A stretch of DNA of 64,000 nt. Origin: Candidatus Obscuribacterales bacterium. Lineage in GTDB: Bacteria > Cyanobacteriota > Vampirovibrionia > Obscuribacterales > Obscuribacteraceae. Below are positions 53,700-62,903 of the stretch, piece by piece. Location: NCBI GenBank assembly GCA_020054205.1, contig JAGVLS010000041.1, positions 1 to 64,000 on the forward strand, in the 5' to 3' direction. The position numbers were made by a program, and so were the translations under genes. Within the stretch, counting starts at the first letter, position 1, and each line of letters begins with the position of its first letter. The notes beneath the pieces are model-generated. The model did not search any database. It saw only the letters and a list, made by a program, of their open reading frames with translations, and was not told the origin of the DNA.

Positions 53700-54953
53700 T
53701 TATCGGCTATGTAAATGAGTCTGCTTATTAAAAAGCATGTAATAAACAGCTGCACCCAGACAAGCAAAAGCACAAACAGCAAGTGCTATTCGTATGCCAA
53801 AAACATCGGCTATATAGCCTACGGACAAATTTCCCAATGGAACCATGCCCACCAAAGTAATTGTGTAAGCACTCGAAATACGTCCACGATATTTATCAGG
53901 TGCCAACATTTGAACACACGAACTACTACCATTGAGCTGAATGCTAAAACAAAAACCAAGCAGTACTTGTAAGCAACCAGCCCATATATAGCTACTTGTG
54001 AATGCCCAAGCAAAAAGTATGATTGCACCAAAGAAAGCACAAATTCCTATTGCTTTTTGAATGCCGGTTCCAGCCCCAACACTACCATCGCGATTAGCAA
54101 GAATAATTGCCCCAACTAGAGAGCCAATTCCTACTAACGCATGCAAAAGTCCAAGTAAACTGCCATCTTTATGAAATATCTCATCGACAAAAACAGGCAA
54201 AAGCAATGAGATTTGAAAAGCAAAGAAACTAGTGAAAGCGGTAAGAATTAGAATATTGCGAATTGCAGGTGTACCTAATGCCAGCTTCAGCCCATCTTTA
54301 ATCGAAGGCTGAGCAATAATCTCATTTGGTTGTTCAGATTTTATTTTCAAAGATGCTACTGCAATAATAGCTGCCAAAAAGCTAATAGCATTGAAAACAA
54401 AACAGCTAATTTCACCAAATTGTTGCATGAGCACAGCGCCAATTGCCGGCCCGATAAATCTAGTGCTATTAAATGTGACAGCACTTAAAGAAATAGCATT
54501 TGATACATCTTCTTTGGGGACAAGATTTGCTACCAACGCTTGACGGGCTGGTAAGTCAAATGCATTAACAATACCTTGCATTGTTGATATGACTATCAAG
54601 AGTGTCACGTTTAAAGACTGTGTATAAATGAGATAAATAAGTGCTATGGCCAAAAACATTTCTGCTGTTTGAGTGATAAGCAATATTTTGCGGCGCTCAA
54701 AATAATCACTTAACGCACCAGCAAATAAACTAAAAAGCAAAACTGGCATATGACTAGCAAACCCAACTAAGCCCAACACAAAAGTTGAGTCAGTTAAACT
54801 GTAGCTTATCCACATCAAAGCTATGGTTTGCATCCAGGTGCCAGTCATAGAAATCAGCTGTCCAAACCAATAAACTCGGTAATTAGGATGCCTAAAAGAA
54901 CGAAATGTTTGTTTGGACCAATCCAAAATTCTATTGGCGATTGGAACTAGCAT
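53700..54953 (-). CDS. MFS exporter (EntS-like MFS_3)
   Basis: 417 residues with about 12 membrane segments. HPNYRVYWFGQLISMTGTWMQTIALMWISY and FDLPARQALVANLV, plus SDYFERRKILL, match the MFS_3 family that includes the enterobactin exporter EntS and macrolide efflux proteins. It is the first gene of the long operon; the last helix has the sequence LAVCAFACLGAAVYYML. The intact copy corresponds to the deleted pseudogene at 49676-50195. Confidence 0.85.
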   Translation of the reverse strand: MLVPIANRILDWSKQTFRSFRHPNYRVYWFGQLISMTGTWMQTIALMWISYSLTDSTFVLGLVGFASHMPVLLFSLFAGALSDYFERRKILLITQTAEMFLAIALIYLIYTQSLNVTLLIVISTMQGIVNAFDLPARQALVANLVPKEDVSNAISLSAVTFNSTRFIGPAIGAVLMQQFGEISCFVFNAISFLAAIIAVASLKIKSEQPNEIIAQPSIKDGLKLALGTPAIRNILILTAFTSFFAFQISLLLPVFVDEIFHKDGSLLGLLHALVGIGSLVGAIILANRDGSVGAGTGIQKAIGICAFFGAIILFAWAFTSSYIWAGCLQVLLGFCFSIQLNGSSSCVQMLAPDKYRGRISSAYTITLVGMVPLGNLSVGYIADVFGIRIALAVCAFACLGAAVYYMLFNKQTHLHSR

Positions 54954-55537
54954 GTCCTATCTCTCACTTTCTTTAAAAGAGAAAGATTTTTAGTGAGAAA
55001 CTAGAAGCGATCTGTTATTGGTTAGAACAAGGTGGCTCTTACATAAAAGAGTTTTATATAGAAAAAGTACTTGTTTTTATTTCAGTTGAAGTTTTATATA
55101 AAAGAGATCACAAGAGATAAGATAAAGGCCTTAATCTAATAAATGTGATTTCCCAAAATCAATGCTGTCAAGATTTAAATAGTCCAATCTAGACAAGCTT
55201 TAACAGAAAAATTTTCCACAAAGCGCTAAATACGCCTTTGTTATATGAACAATATCTATAAGATTTCGTCTTCGCGCATATTGCAATACTTAGCTAAGTT
55301 GCGCCACCGGTACTTAATTGACAACCGTTATTTCATGACAACCAGAATTGGTAATTTAAATCTAGCCACCAGCAAAACCAAAATATTGCTGATACTAAAG
55401 CCCAAAACAAGAAAAATGTTTGAGCAAATGTTAGGTCATCCAAATCAATCATTTGTAATTTGTCTAATTTATTTGGGTATAATCACTGCTTATAGCGAGA
55501 TCGATAATTATAAAGCTATATTTGAGAAATTGACAAA
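54954..55537. other. Intergenic region, no strong gene
   Basis: A 109-codon frame (55245-55574) starting at ATG 55245 has no ribosome-binding site, is basic and unconserved-looking, and overlaps the next gene; it is not accepted. Two TTTTATATA stretches, about 37 bases apart (around 55054 and 55091), are the only repeats noted. A promoter for the divergent MFS-led operon should be here but is not recognisable. Confidence 0.35.
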
Positions 55538-55945
55538 TTGCCTAGTCCTGAATCACCTAAACTTATTGGCATAATACTATGCGAGCGCATATTGCAAGAT
55601 GTTTTGCGACGTGATGCGATTTCGTGCATCAATATCCACAATGGGATGACTGTACAAAGCTTTCCTGCCGTTGTGCCACTTGTTTTTGCTTTTGCCCAAA
55701 CAACTGGCTCGCATCATGAATTTACTTATCAATTTAAAATTATAGACAGAAAATCACAAGTTGTAGCCATGTCTCCACCAGCTAAAGTTGAGCCATTACC
55801 AAATTTAAATATGACACATAAAATAATTAGTGCTTTTACTGGACTCATATTCCAAGAAGAAGGCATGTATGATGTTGTGCTTGCTTTAGATGGTCAGGAC
55901 ATTGGCGTACTTCCATTTCAAGTCATGCAAGCTCATCTAACTTAA
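55538..55945 (+). CDS. DUF6941-like protein
   Basis: 135 residues from TTG 55538, a possible start; the next in-frame Met lies deep inside. The pattern ILCERILQDVLRRDAISCINIHNGMTVQSFPAVVPLVFAFAQTTG, then a beta-rich middle, then FQEEGMYDVVLALDGQDIGVLPFQVM, matches DUF6941, a beta-sandwich protein of unknown function widespread in many bacteria. Converges with the aspartyl-protease gene. Its true start is uncertain. Confidence 0.6.
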   Translation: MPSPESPKLIGIILCERILQDVLRRDAISCINIHNGMTVQSFPAVVPLVFAFAQTTGSHHEFTYQFKIIDRKSQVVAMSPPAKVEPLPNLNMTHKIISAFTGLIFQEEGMYDVVLALDGQDIGVLPFQVMQAHLT

Positions 55946-55958
55946 CCGGATCACCAGC

Positions 55959-58337
55959 TTATCTAATTTTGCGCATTTTTGTTTTTGAACGAACAATTCC
56001 ATTTTTGGACGTTGTAGATGCTGCTTTTGTTGATGTTACTGATTTTTCGTGCAGATTGCGCAGGGCTGTTATATCCGGGAATCCAGGATAATATTGCTCC
56101 ATTTGAGCTAGCACTAATTTTTTTTCTTTATCAGAATTTCCTAGACTTTCACACAAGCGATATTTAGTCCATAAAGCCTGCCAATTGGATGGATCTAGCA
56201 TCAAAGCTTGATCAATGAATTTACGAGCTAAGTCCAATTTACCTGCCCTTAGCATTAATCCTCCAAAAGCCGCATAAATACGGGGCTCGACTGGTGCCTT
56301 GCTTATAGCTTTTGTAATTAGCATTTGTGCTGCCACAATATCACCAGCATTTGCTGGCGCATCTAAATACAAAAATGCCCAACTAGCTAATACTTGTCCT
56401 TCAATATTTTTGTCACCAGATTCACCTACTAATTGACTGGCTTGTTGATAGGCATTATTTGCTTGTTCACGCCATTGTGGCATATGGGTTTTATTATATT
56501 TATCAACAAGACAACTCGCTTTACGAGCTAAAGCTAATGCTTCACCTGCTTTTAGTCCCTGTTCTTTAGATATTTGTTGAATCTTGTCATAATCGTTAAT
56601 AGCTTGATCTATGTCTTTTGTCATCAAATACTTACGATCTGTTTCATTGATATTGTTGACAATGGCAGAAATTTTGTCTTTATCTTTAGGAGCTTCCAAT
56701 ATCAAACGTTCATTGCGATAGTCGACAGTAAGGCGAAATTGACTCCACAAAGGATTACCTAGAATTCCCATTGAACCAGCACTAAACAATCCTGATGAAG
56801 ATCCAGTAGCACTCATTTGATCTGGTGAAACAGCAAAAATTGGATCTTGCATGGTTAGTGATCCAATTTTTAAAGATTTCAATTTTAGAGAGCCAATATC
56901 CACTTTTTGTCCATCTAAACCATATATTTGTCCTACCGGCAAAAGCCCAGATGTTAAATAAGGTTTTGCCAACGAACGAGGTAAATTATTGAAAGCTGCA
57001 CCCGTATCAACTAAAAAATTCATGCTGGTTTTATTATTTAAAGTACCATTTACCACAAGAGCAGTTGCTCCAAATACTGGTGAAGTAGGAATGACATAAG
57101 CATTCGTAGGTAATTCTGCCTTATGCGGATCTGACAGTACTAATTTCTTTTGATCATAATCTATTGTCACAAGAAATCGGCGCAAAATATTAGCCCCTAT
57201 TAGCCCAGCTGGTTTTTCTCCGACCGCTGCTGCAAAAGCAGATAAATCAGTGACTAAAGCAGGAATATTATTGAGCGTTATATCACCAAGGGAAAAAGAA
57301 GAAAATTTTGTATAACTGAGTGGAACAGCTTTTGAACCAGCCGTAACTGAAAAGGTAGAAACTGTATACGGACCTAATGTCTGAGCAACAGCCTTATCAA
57401 CTACAGTTTGGCTGGCTCCTGTATCAAGAATAAACTTACATTCTTTACCACTGTTAATTCTAACTTTTACAAGAATTTCGTTGCCTACATATTCAAATGG
57501 CAATACAACAGGACCTTGCTTCAATTGAGCAATTTCTGTCTCGCGTGGCATAGCATAAATTTTTTCATCCGCATTTTCTACAATTTCGACGCTGCTTATA
57601 ATTGTTTCTGATGTTTTATGATCGCCACTATATTCAACTGTTTTATATGGTGTCATCACACCAGCTACTGGTCTGTAATCAAAATATTCCATTGCTTGCA
57701 ATGCTGGCATGCCTTGTTCTTGATCATTGCCCATAAACTCACTGCGCAAAATCAAGTGAGTTTGTGGATCGGCATACAAAACAGTGTAATCATTCTCTGA
57801 TTTGGTTGTGACTTTAATTCCAGAGCAAGATTTTCCTTGAATAGTTTTTGCAGGGACAATTTCAAGGATAGAGCTTGGTTCAATAATATCAACGAGAGCA
57901 GCCAATCCATGTTGTAATTCATCAGCAATTCTTTCAGTGGCTGTGGGTGTACTTTCTGACACCCAATCACCAAATTGTGTCCAGCCAGTTTTGCCATCAT
58001 AACCAATCACCATAGTTTGTCCAATAAATTGCATTTCCATCCGCATTTTATCGTCACAGTTTAAAACATCACAATCAAAAGAATTAGAAGCACCGGAAAT
58101 ATTCGAGCTAACATTTACTTTCCCACGACTTTTATACGTTGTGCGACTGACTTCTTTGATTTTTTCTACACCACCGTAAGCATTTATAATTTGATCAGCA
58201 ATTTGTTTTGCTGTTTTTGTTTCTACAGTTTGACTGAGCGTATTCTGAGCAGCATGAACAAGCATAAACTCTTGAGCAAAAAATAAGGACAGTAGTATTG
58301 CCAAGACTTTAAAAGCGTTTTTCTTTAAATCAATCAT
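55959..58337 (-). CDS. Exported protein with two retropepsin-like aspartyl protease domains and TPR-like C terminus
   Basis: 792 residues with a signal peptide (FKVLAILLSLFFAQEFMLVHA). Residues about 35-260 resemble an outer-membrane lipoprotein-sorting-like domain (a beta-sheet with VNVSSNISG and TGWTQFGDW). A first DTGA motif (FILDTGASQTVV, near residue 305) and a second (FLVDTGAAFNNL, near residue 441) mark tandem retropepsin-like domains, presumably forming one active site between two lobes. About residues 640-760 are helical repeats (EPRIYAAFGGLMLRAGKLDLARKFIDQALMLDPSNWQALWTKYRL), typical TPR. Substrates and localisation to the periplasm are inferred. Confidence 0.8.
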   Translation of the reverse strand: MIDLKKNAFKVLAILLSLFFAQEFMLVHAAQNTLSQTVETKTAKQIADQIINAYGGVEKIKEVSRTTYKSRGKVNVSSNISGASNSFDCDVLNCDDKMRMEMQFIGQTMVIGYDGKTGWTQFGDWVSESTPTATERIADELQHGLAALVDIIEPSSILEIVPAKTIQGKSCSGIKVTTKSENDYTVLYADPQTHLILRSEFMGNDQEQGMPALQAMEYFDYRPVAGVMTPYKTVEYSGDHKTSETIISSVEIVENADEKIYAMPRETEIAQLKQGPVVLPFEYVGNEILVKVRINSGKECKFILDTGASQTVVDKAVAQTLGPYTVSTFSVTAGSKAVPLSYTKFSSFSLGDITLNNIPALVTDLSAFAAAVGEKPAGLIGANILRRFLVTIDYDQKKLVLSDPHKAELPTNAYVIPTSPVFGATALVVNGTLNNKTSMNFLVDTGAAFNNLPRSLAKPYLTSGLLPVGQIYGLDGQKVDIGSLKLKSLKIGSLTMQDPIFAVSPDQMSATGSSSGLFSAGSMGILGNPLWSQFRLTVDYRNERLILEAPKDKDKISAIVNNINETDRKYLMTKDIDQAINDYDKIQQISKEQGLKAGEALALARKASCLVDKYNKTHMPQWREQANNAYQQASQLVGESGDKNIEGQVLASWAFLYLDAPANAGDIVAAQMLITKAISKAPVEPRIYAAFGGLMLRAGKLDLARKFIDQALMLDPSNWQALWTKYRLCESLGNSDKEKKLVLAQMEQYYPGFPDITALRNLHEKSVTSTKAASTTSKNGIVRSKTKMRKIR

Positions 58338-58423
58338 TTATGGTTTCCGGTTTTGTTTAGATGTTGTCATAAAACATTATCGCAAATAATACATTGTCCT
58401 GCTTGAATGCGATAATTACTAAC

Positions 58424-59296
58424 ATGAAACAGAGCCCAGCAATTACCACTCAGGTTTTTGAAACAATTGCTGACTACCGCAATTGGCGTCACTCTTTGCT
58501 TGCCGAACAAAAACTCTCATTAGGTTTTGTGCCTACCATGGGTGCATTACACGAGGGACATTTATCATTAATTCGGAAAGCTCAGGAAGATTGTCAAATG
58601 GTAGTTGTATCAATTTTTGTCAATCCTACACAATTTAGTCCACACGAAGATTTTGATAAATATCCTCGTCCATTTGCCTCAGATTTGGAACTTTGTCAAA
58701 AAGCTGGAGTAAGTGCTGTTTTTCATCCTGGTGTCAGTGAAATTTATACACAACACGCTAGTCAAACTACAATTGTGCAACCACCCGATCATTTAATCAA
58801 TAAATTATGTGGCTTAGTACGCCCTGGGCATTTTGTGGGGGTAGCTACTGTTGTTCTGAAACTATTTAATATTATTCAACCAAACAAATCATTTTTTGGC
58901 GAAAAAGATTTTCAACAATTAGCTGTAATAAAAAACATGGTAAGTGATTTAGATTTGCCAGTGGAAATTGTACCTGTGACAACAGCAAGAGAAAAAAATG
59001 GGTTAGCAATAAGCTCTCGTAATGTTTATCTTGATGAAACACAACGCAAGTTAGCTCCTAAAATATACGAAACGCTTTGTTTGATACGCAACAAAATAAT
59101 CAATAAAGAATTATCTGTGCAGGATGCATTATCTTTAGGCAAAAAAGAATTAGCAACAGATTTTATAGTCCAATATCTAGAAGCCTGTACTTTAGATAAT
59201 TTAGAGCCAATTCAAAGCAACGATAAGCCGTTTACTATTTTAGTAGCAGCAAAATTAGGTAATGTTCGCTTAATTGATAATTTGATAGTTAAGTAA
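58424..59296 (+). CDS. panC: Pantothenate synthetase
   Basis: About 290 residues from ATG 58424, preferred over the TTG at 58394. PTMGALHEGHLSLI carries HxGH; the pantoate/ATP motifs FVNPTQF, FFGEKDFQQL and GLAISSRNVYL (KMSKS analogue) are all present. It joins pantoate and beta-alanine. The KARI-like gene 1.4 kb away could, in principle, give ketopantoate reductase activity, as IlvC enzymes can, but its active site is altered. Confidence 0.95.
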   Translation: MKQSPAITTQVFETIADYRNWRHSLLAEQKLSLGFVPTMGALHEGHLSLIRKAQEDCQMVVVSIFVNPTQFSPHEDFDKYPRPFASDLELCQKAGVSAVFHPGVSEIYTQHASQTTIVQPPDHLINKLCGLVRPGHFVGVATVVLKLFNIIQPNKSFFGEKDFQQLAVIKNMVSDLDLPVEIVPVTTAREKNGLAISSRNVYLDETQRKLAPKIYETLCLIRNKIINKELSVQDALSLGKKELATDFIVQYLEACTLDNLEPIQSNDKPFTILVAAKLGNVRLIDNLIVK

Positions 59297-59307
59297 ATAG
59301 AGGATTT

Positions 59308-59925
59308 ATGTATAAAAATGTAGGGGCCCACACCAAACAATTATCGATGGCAAGCTGTTTAGTGCTTGTTTTAGCTGTCTGTTTTCCAGATATGGCACAG
59401 GCTAATGCTGGATTGCCAATGATAGTAATAGCTTGGCCAGCAGCTTGGTTATTACTTATACCGATTGTTTTATTTGAGGCTTTTTTAGCTCATAAAATTA
59501 TCCATGTTGATTTTAAAAAAGCAATAAAAATTTCTAGCATAGCTAATATTGTTTCTACTTTAATTGGCATGCCAATTACCTGGGTAATTTTAGTAGCAGC
59601 ACAAATGGGTTTAGGTGGGGGAACAGGTTTTCCACTGGATACTCTTGGCCAACAAATTTATTCAGCCATAGTTCAAAGTGCCTGGTTAATACCTTATACA
59701 AATACTCCTACCTGGATGCCAATTCTTTCAGTAATATTTTTGACACTAATGTTTGGACTTACATCAATATGGACGGAATATCTGGCAGCAAAAATTTTCA
59801 CTGGTAAAACAATTGATAAAAAACTATTATTTAAATGGTCGTTGATAGGAAATGGTTTTTCGTACGGAGCAATTATTTTATTTTTTGCTATCTCATTAAT
59901 ACTAACTATTTTAAAAACAAAATGA
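59308..59925 (+). CDS. Integral membrane protein, unknown function
   Basis: 205 residues. GAGGATTT lies 6 bases before ATG 59308; the gene follows panC by only 11 bases. About 5 hydrophobic segments (residues 15-30, 40-60, 75-100, 130-150 and 180-203) with short loops. The N terminus (SMASCLVLVLAVCFPDMAQANA) could be a cleaved signal peptide. FFxLTSIWTEYL and a Gly-rich AQMGLGGGTGFPLDT loop are its only notable features. No family recognised; coupling to panC suggests a role near pantothenate or an unrelated envelope function. Confidence 0.6.
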   Translation: MYKNVGAHTKQLSMASCLVLVLAVCFPDMAQANAGLPMIVIAWPAAWLLLIPIVLFEAFLAHKIIHVDFKKAIKISSIANIVSTLIGMPITWVILVAAQMGLGGGTGFPLDTLGQQIYSAIVQSAWLIPYTNTPTWMPILSVIFLTLMFGLTSIWTEYLAAKIFTGKTIDKKLLFKWSLIGNGFSYGAIILFFAISLILTILKTK

Positions 59926-59926
59926 T

Positions 59927-60721
59927 TTATTCTTTGACCAATATTTTATCACCGACTGATATTAGTCCTTCATTGCTATTAATATAGTTTTGTCCAAACA
60001 AGACTCCATCTTTGCCTTGTCGATAAGTAGCAAGCGTAGCTAATGGTTCTTTAGCGCGTTCCAATGTTTCTTGATTGGTTGTAGTAATAACACAACGAGC
60101 ACAGGGTCCAGCAGCAAATAAATTTACTCCATTAATAGAAATATGTTTCCATTTATCTTCATCATAAGCGTCCGATCCGGAAATAACAATATTAGGACGA
60201 AATCTATTAATAGGTAGGGAGGTCTCAAGCCTATTGTTTAAATCAGCCAGGCTTGCCTCACCAATAATTAACAATGGGTACGCGTCTGCAAAACCGACAA
60301 GTCCAGTAATGCTTTGATTTTCAGCAATTGCCTTACGTTCAAAATTATCAAGCATTTTTACCAACCTACATTTGATACCCATATAATTACTTAGCCAATC
60401 AGCAATTTCATTACCTTCATCAAAAGCCAAACATTTATCTTTCCATACTATTACTTCCATAGGCTGACTAGGCTCAGCATTATTGTCTACAATAATAGAG
60501 TCTTGATTGTCAGCACTAAGTTTCAATTTTCCATCATTTAAAATTTCTGGTTTAATTAAAGCCATTTGTTTTTTTTCGCGCTGAGTAATAAATTTTCCCT
60601 GCTCATCTACAATAAGCCAGTTGCGATCATAAACAATGCCGCGCTTAGTTATTTTTGCTTGATTTATTTTGATACTAGCACATGATTTAACTGGGTAATA
60701 ATATAATTGGCTTATTTGCAT
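59927..60721 (-). CDS. MOSC-domain protein (YcbX-like)
   Basis: 264 residues. An N-terminal MOSC_N beta-barrel (QLYYYPVKSCASIKINQAKIT... NWLIVDEQGKFITQREKKQMALIKP) and the MOSC domain with RFRPNIVISGSDAYDEDKW and the molybdenum-cofactor/sulfur Cys of AAGPCARCVITT. YcbX-like proteins reduce N-hydroxylated compounds via the molybdenum cofactor. AGGATTTTACTG precedes the start. Adjacent to the IlvC-like gene with 14 bases between them, so they probably share a transcript. Confidence 0.85.
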   Translation of the reverse strand: MQISQLYYYPVKSCASIKINQAKITKRGIVYDRNWLIVDEQGKFITQREKKQMALIKPEILNDGKLKLSADNQDSIIVDNNAEPSQPMEVIVWKDKCLAFDEGNEIADWLSNYMGIKCRLVKMLDNFERKAIAENQSITGLVGFADAYPLLIIGEASLADLNNRLETSLPINRFRPNIVISGSDAYDEDKWKHISINGVNLFAAGPCARCVITTTNQETLERAKEPLATLATYRQGKDGVLFGQNYINSNEGLISVGDKILVKE

Positions 60722-60735
60722 CAGTAAAATCCTAA

Positions 60736-61719
60736 TTAAAATGAAAGATGTTCACGCAAATATCTGCCTACACGAGCTATGCGTGAATGTTTTTCTGAAG
60801 TAAGCAAATCTTTAATTGTTGGTGAGCCTAATTCCGTATCAGACAATAATTTCTTGGCAAAACTGCCATTTTCAATATTATCGAGCATTTGTTCTAAAGT
60901 TTTTCTTGTCGCAGCATTTACAATTTTTGGTCCTGTAATTGCTGATCCAAATTTTGCTGTATTAGAAATAGCAGCTCGCATACCATCTACGCCTTTGACA
61001 GCTAACAAGTCAGCAATCAGTTTTACTTCTTGCAAACAAAAAATATAAGCAAGCTCTTCTTGATAGCCTCTTTCCACCAAAGTATCAAAGCTTGTTTTAA
61101 TTAATTCTGGTATTCCTCCACATAAAACAGCTTGTTCACAAAATAAATTTGTTATTGTTTCTTGTTCAAAACTTGTTTCAATAGCACCAGCTCTAGTTGC
61201 TCCAATGCCTTTTGCATAAGCTAAGCAACGTTTTAGTCCTAATTGAGATGCATCTTGACCAACAGCAATTAATGCCGGTGCGCCTTTACCTTCTTGGTAT
61301 AAAGAACGCACATGTTTTCCTGGCGACGTTGGTGCCACTAAAAGAATATCTGCATCATCAGGAAAAGAAATGATTTTATGTCTGACAGCAAATCCATGAG
61401 CAAAAACAAAAATGCTACGAGCTGATAAATAAGGTTCTATTGACTTTTCATATACTTCTGGTACAGCTTCATCTGGAAGCATAATAGATAATAAAGAACA
61501 ATTAGCTACTACTTCTTCAATGGTATGAGCAGGAAAACCATCTTCTTGAGCTGTGATTCTGCTTTGCCCTTCTTGTCGCGTACCGACAGCAACCGGCAAA
61601 CCACTATCTCTTAAATTAAGCGCATGTGCACGTCCTTGATTGCCATAACCAATTATTCCAATTGATTGGTCTTCCAAAAATTCAAGACTTGCATCTTGTT
61701 CATAAAAAATTTTCGCCAT
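60736..61719 (-). CDS. Ketol-acid reductoisomerase homologue with altered active site
   Basis: 327 residues, the class I IlvC size, aligned throughout. Nucleotide binding (GIIGYGNQGRAHALNL) and overall fold are kept. Compared with IlvC, Lys130 (PKxPGH) is Thr131 in APTSPGKHV, the magnesium ligand Asp190 (TDLFGEQ) is Asn191 in TNLFCEQ, and Glu226 (FECLHE) is Phe227 in YIFCLQE. Glu194, Glu230 and Ser251 equivalents remain. It is therefore unlikely to isomerise acetolactate with two magnesium ions, but could still reduce another 2-oxo acid, or be regulatory. The family assignment is firm; the name IlvC is not. Divergent from the opine-dehydrogenase-like gene. Confidence 0.85.
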   Translation of the reverse strand: MAKIFYEQDASLEFLEDQSIGIIGYGNQGRAHALNLRDSGLPVAVGTRQEGQSRITAQEDGFPAHTIEEVVANCSLLSIMLPDEAVPEVYEKSIEPYLSARSIFVFAHGFAVRHKIISFPDDADILLVAPTSPGKHVRSLYQEGKGAPALIAVGQDASQLGLKRCLAYAKGIGATRAGAIETSFEQETITNLFCEQAVLCGGIPELIKTSFDTLVERGYQEELAYIFCLQEVKLIADLLAVKGVDGMRAAISNTAKFGSAITGPKIVNAATRKTLEQMLDNIENGSFAKKLLSDTELGSPTIKDLLTSEKHSRIARVGRYLREHLSF

Positions 61720-61826
61720 AATAAAATTTTGTCGTACCTTAAAATTGTCCTTAATGCTTTGTTAGCAAATGTTGTTTTAACTGTAAGCAAAGATTATGCT
61801 AGATAGCCAATTACAATTATAGTGAC

Positions 61827-62885
61827 ATGAAAACATCAGTTAATGTTTTAAATATAAAACCTAGTCATCATTCGATTTGTGTTGTACACAACTCAGATGA
61901 AAGCTTTGCTCTGTCTGCTCTACTTACACTGTCTGGGCACAATGTTTATTTCCAATCGACAAAAAATGAAAAGCATCCACAACATTGTTTAATACGCTCA
62001 TCAGAAAATTCTGTTGACAAGGAGTTAAATCAACCATTTTATTCAGCAACAACAAAGAGTTTTAAAGAGGTTGCTAAACAAACACAATTCATTATTATTT
62101 CTGGCGAAAGCAATGCATTTAATACAGCAATAAATGATATTGCCAATCATTTAATAGCTGGGCAAACTATTATGCTTGTGGACGCTCCAATTGGTGCAGC
62201 ATTAGAAGCTGGACAAATTTTGCAAGGACTAAAAAAACATAGCCTAGCAATTAATATCTTAGAAACTGGCAAATTATTTGATCAAGTCAAATTTGAAGAC
62301 AACCAAATAATAATTAGCGGATTGCCAAACACAACTAATATTTGCGGCAGAACACTAAATGAAACTAGAGCAGGCTTGGCTTTAGGATCAAATTTTTGGT
62401 CGCAACTTGTACCAACATCAAATTTATTTGAGCGTTCATTTTATGATTGGCCAAAAATAGTAAGACCATTATTAGCTTTATTTGCTCTGTTTGCTTCTGG
62501 CAAAGCTGTAATTAAATCACCTCTAGCTGTATTAACTCCAGCTGTTAAAACTACAATGGAAACTGTTAAAAAAGAAATGGCATTTTTAGCAAAAGCGTAT
62601 AACATCACTTCGCAAAAAAATGATCATCCTTTCTCATATCCTAAATTTGCCCAAATGACATTGGCAGAATTAAAAGCACAAATTGTAAAAGATATTTCTG
62701 AGAATCTAACATTATTTGTTCAATTAGCAAGAACAGCACATATAGTTTTACCTGTTACTGAATCATTAATTGAATTAGCAAAGGCAGTAACCAAACAAGA
62801 TTTTGAAAAGTCTGGTCGACAACTTAGCAACCTGGGCTTAAGGGGAATGGATACTCAAGAAATAATTGAGTTGATTAATGCCTAG
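61827..62885 (+). CDS. Divergent opine-dehydrogenase-like protein
   Basis: 352 residues. N-terminal Rossmann strand SICVVHNSDESFALSALLTLSGHNVYF takes the place of a GxGxxG loop, which is lost. The following AGQTIMLVDAPIGAALEAGQIL..ILETGKLFDQVKFEDNQIIISGLP and KSPLAVLTPAVKTTMETVKKEMAFLAKAY segments follow the NAD-octopine-dehydrogenase layout (ILETxxLxYxxR-like and the C-terminal DxExxxxAxA helix). The match is at the motif level only. The cofactor site may be altered or absent. Divergently transcribed, sharing the 107-base spacer with the IlvC-like gene. Confidence 0.5.
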   Translation: MKTSVNVLNIKPSHHSICVVHNSDESFALSALLTLSGHNVYFQSTKNEKHPQHCLIRSSENSVDKELNQPFYSATTKSFKEVAKQTQFIIISGESNAFNTAINDIANHLIAGQTIMLVDAPIGAALEAGQILQGLKKHSLAINILETGKLFDQVKFEDNQIIISGLPNTTNICGRTLNETRAGLALGSNFWSQLVPTSNLFERSFYDWPKIVRPLLALFALFASGKAVIKSPLAVLTPAVKTTMETVKKEMAFLAKAYNITSQKNDHPFSYPKFAQMTLAELKAQIVKDISENLTLFVQLARTAHIVLPVTESLIELAKAVTKQDFEKSGRQLSNLGLRGMDTQEIIELINA

Positions 62886-62903
62886 TACATACTACTTAGT
62901 ACA

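Noticed and set aside
53690-53782. N-terminal extension of the PPK2 gene
   Set aside because: It overlaps the MFS coding region and gives a hydrophobic stretch untypical of PPK2; the ATG at 53689 has a good Shine-Dalgarno sequence.
55245-55574. 109-codon ORF before the DUF6941-like gene
   Set aside because: No ribosome-binding site, basic low-complexity composition, and overlap with the next gene.
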